Shown piece after piece: positions 5,896-6,765 of a stretch of 6,765 nucleotides of DNA. Under the pieces are notes generated by a model. The model made no database searches. It saw nothing but the letters and a program-made list of their open reading frames with translations, and was not told the DNA's origin. This DNA is from an uncultured Lachnospiraceae bacterium (GTDB taxonomy: Bacteria; Bacillota_A; Clostridia; Lachnospirales; Lachnospiraceae). The position numbers and the translations under genes were made by a program. The stretch spans positions 1 to 6,765 of the forward strand of contig CAJKKX010000131.1 in the NCBI GenBank assembly GCA_905200565.1, in the 5' to 3' direction. Each line of letters begins with the position of its first letter. Positions within the stretch are counted from its first letter, which is position 1.

Positions 5896-6765
5896 GTGGT
5901 AGCAAAAGCGATTTTGATCCTGCTGTGGTTTCTGGTGATTCCATTTTTAGCAGGGCTGGGATTTACAGGAAGAATGAAGGAAAACGCGAACAGCTTCCTG
6001 CTGACGCTGTTCTGCGGTTATATAGGGATGTTTGCTGTATTTGAAGTCATGGCCTTACCGATGATTTTCCTTCGTATGCCTTTTTCCGTGCTGAAATATT
6101 CCTATGGCGCAGCGATTCTGATTCTGACGGTTCTTTCTGCTGTCTGCGGGAGAAAACGTATTCTTCCGCTTACGTTGGAGAGGATGAAAAAGCTTCGCCG
6201 CCTGCCGTGGCCGTGCCTGGCGGCGGTTCTGCTGATTGCCGTGCAGATTGGCATTTATGCGGCAGGGATGTCCACGGATCTGGATGATTCGTTTTATGTG
6301 GGGACAGCCACGACAACGCTGGAAACAAATACCATGTTTCAGTATAGTGCATACACCGGAAATGCAGTAAGCACGCTGCCTTCCCGGTATGTCCTGTCAC
6401 CGTTTCCGGTTCTGCTCGCATTTTACGGAGAAATGGTGCGGATGAGCCCGGCAGCGGTGGCGCACTCCGTGATGCCAGTCTTTTTTGTGCTGCTCGCATA
6501 CGGAATCTATGCTTTGATGGGACAGAGATTCTTCCGGCAGGATGTGAAATCCACGGGAATGTTCCTGTGTTTCCTGTCGCTGGTTCATATGTTTTCCTAT
6601 TATTCCGTATTTACCCAGGGTACGTTTCTGCTGATCCGCATCTGGCAGGGAAAGGCGATGCTGGCGGCTGTGCTGCTTCCGGCGCTGTTTTATTTCGGGA
6701 TGAGAGTATTTCAGGGAATGCCGGGAACAGGAGACTGGGCGGCTCTGTTTGTCCTTATGACTGCC
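5896..6765 (+). CDS. Multi-pass membrane protein, DUF6077-like, truncated by window end
   Basis: An open frame of 290 codons runs without a stop to the edge. The GTG start has an AGAGGGA ribosome site 5 bases upstream and yields an immediate membrane helix (residues 4-22). The next in-frame ATG (codon 27) would remove that helix, so GTG is preferred. At least seven hydrophobic segments are visible, near 4-22, 33-60, 65-83, 106-123, 186-207, 221-237 and 254-271. Between the fourth and fifth lies a polar segment with STDLDDSFYVGTATTTLETN and a short PSRYVLSPFPVL stretch, and RIWQGKAMLA occurs near 248. I associate this pattern from memory with the uncharacterised DUF6077 family of clostridial membrane proteins. 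The acidic loop after a helix and the many helices recall GT-C-fold glycosyltransferases, but that is speculation. It lies 24 bases after the amidase with no terminator between, so co-expression is likely. Confidence 0.8.
   Translation, partial: MVAKAILILLWFLVIPFLAGLGFTGRMKENANSFLLTLFCGYIGMFAVFEVMALPMIFLRMPFSVLKYSYGAAILILTVLSAVCGRKRILPLTLERMKKLRRLPWPCLAAVLLIAVQIGIYAAGMSTDLDDSFYVGTATTTLETNTMFQYSAYTGNAVSTLPSRYVLSPFPVLLAFYGEMVRMSPAAVAHSVMPVFFVLLAYGIYALMGQRFFRQDVKSTGMFLCFLSLVHMFSYYSVFTQGTFLLIRIWQGKAMLAAVLLPALFYFGMRVFQGMPGTGDWAALFVLMTA

Overview
The window reads as chromosomal DNA from a Gram-positive anaerobe of the class Clostridia, most likely a Lachnospiraceae-type gut bacterium. That placement is an inference from the gene content: a CdaA/CdaR pair, a Firmicutes-type HPr carrying both His15 and Ser46, exported wall enzymes with clostridial cell-wall-binding repeats, strong AGGAGG-like ribosome sites and a consensus sigma-A promoter. 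No mobile element, CRISPR array, rRNA or tRNA was seen.

Bases 1-2103 form the 3' end of a plus-strand operon. It holds the C-terminus of the diadenylate cyclase CdaA, its membrane-anchored YbbR-repeat regulator CdaR (overlapping cdaA by 20 bases), an HPr-type phosphocarrier, and a 59-residue protein with two CxxC pairs. The operon closes with a hairpin terminator that probably works in both directions. The usual third partner, glmM, does not directly follow cdaR; HPr sits in that place.

Bases 2112-3786 on the minus strand hold an exported L,D-transpeptidase (YkuD fold) behind a long array of aromatic cell-wall-binding repeats. The gene is broken by a frameshift near 3107, inside one repeat. 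The signal peptide and first repeats lie in one frame; the remaining repeats and the intact catalytic domain (HSMP and SQGCIR motifs) lie in another. Comparison with sister repeats fits a 5-base deletion that removed a Gly-Trp junction.

A divergent intergenic region (3787-4002) carries an exact TTGACA-17-TATAAT promoter driving, on the plus strand, a secreted zinc N-acetylmuramoyl-L-alanine amidase (Amidase_3) whose C-terminal third is the same kind of repeat array. After 24 bases, with no terminator, comes a large multi-spanning membrane protein (probably DUF6077-like) that runs off the right edge.

The common theme is the cell envelope: c-di-AMP synthesis, linked in other Firmicutes to turgor and wall homeostasis, beside two wall-active enzymes that share a targeting module, one of them apparently inactivated. 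No wholly new system is evident. The points most worth following are the frameshifted transpeptidase, the HPr and small zinc-ribbon genes in the c-di-AMP operon, and the uncharacterised membrane protein after the amidase.
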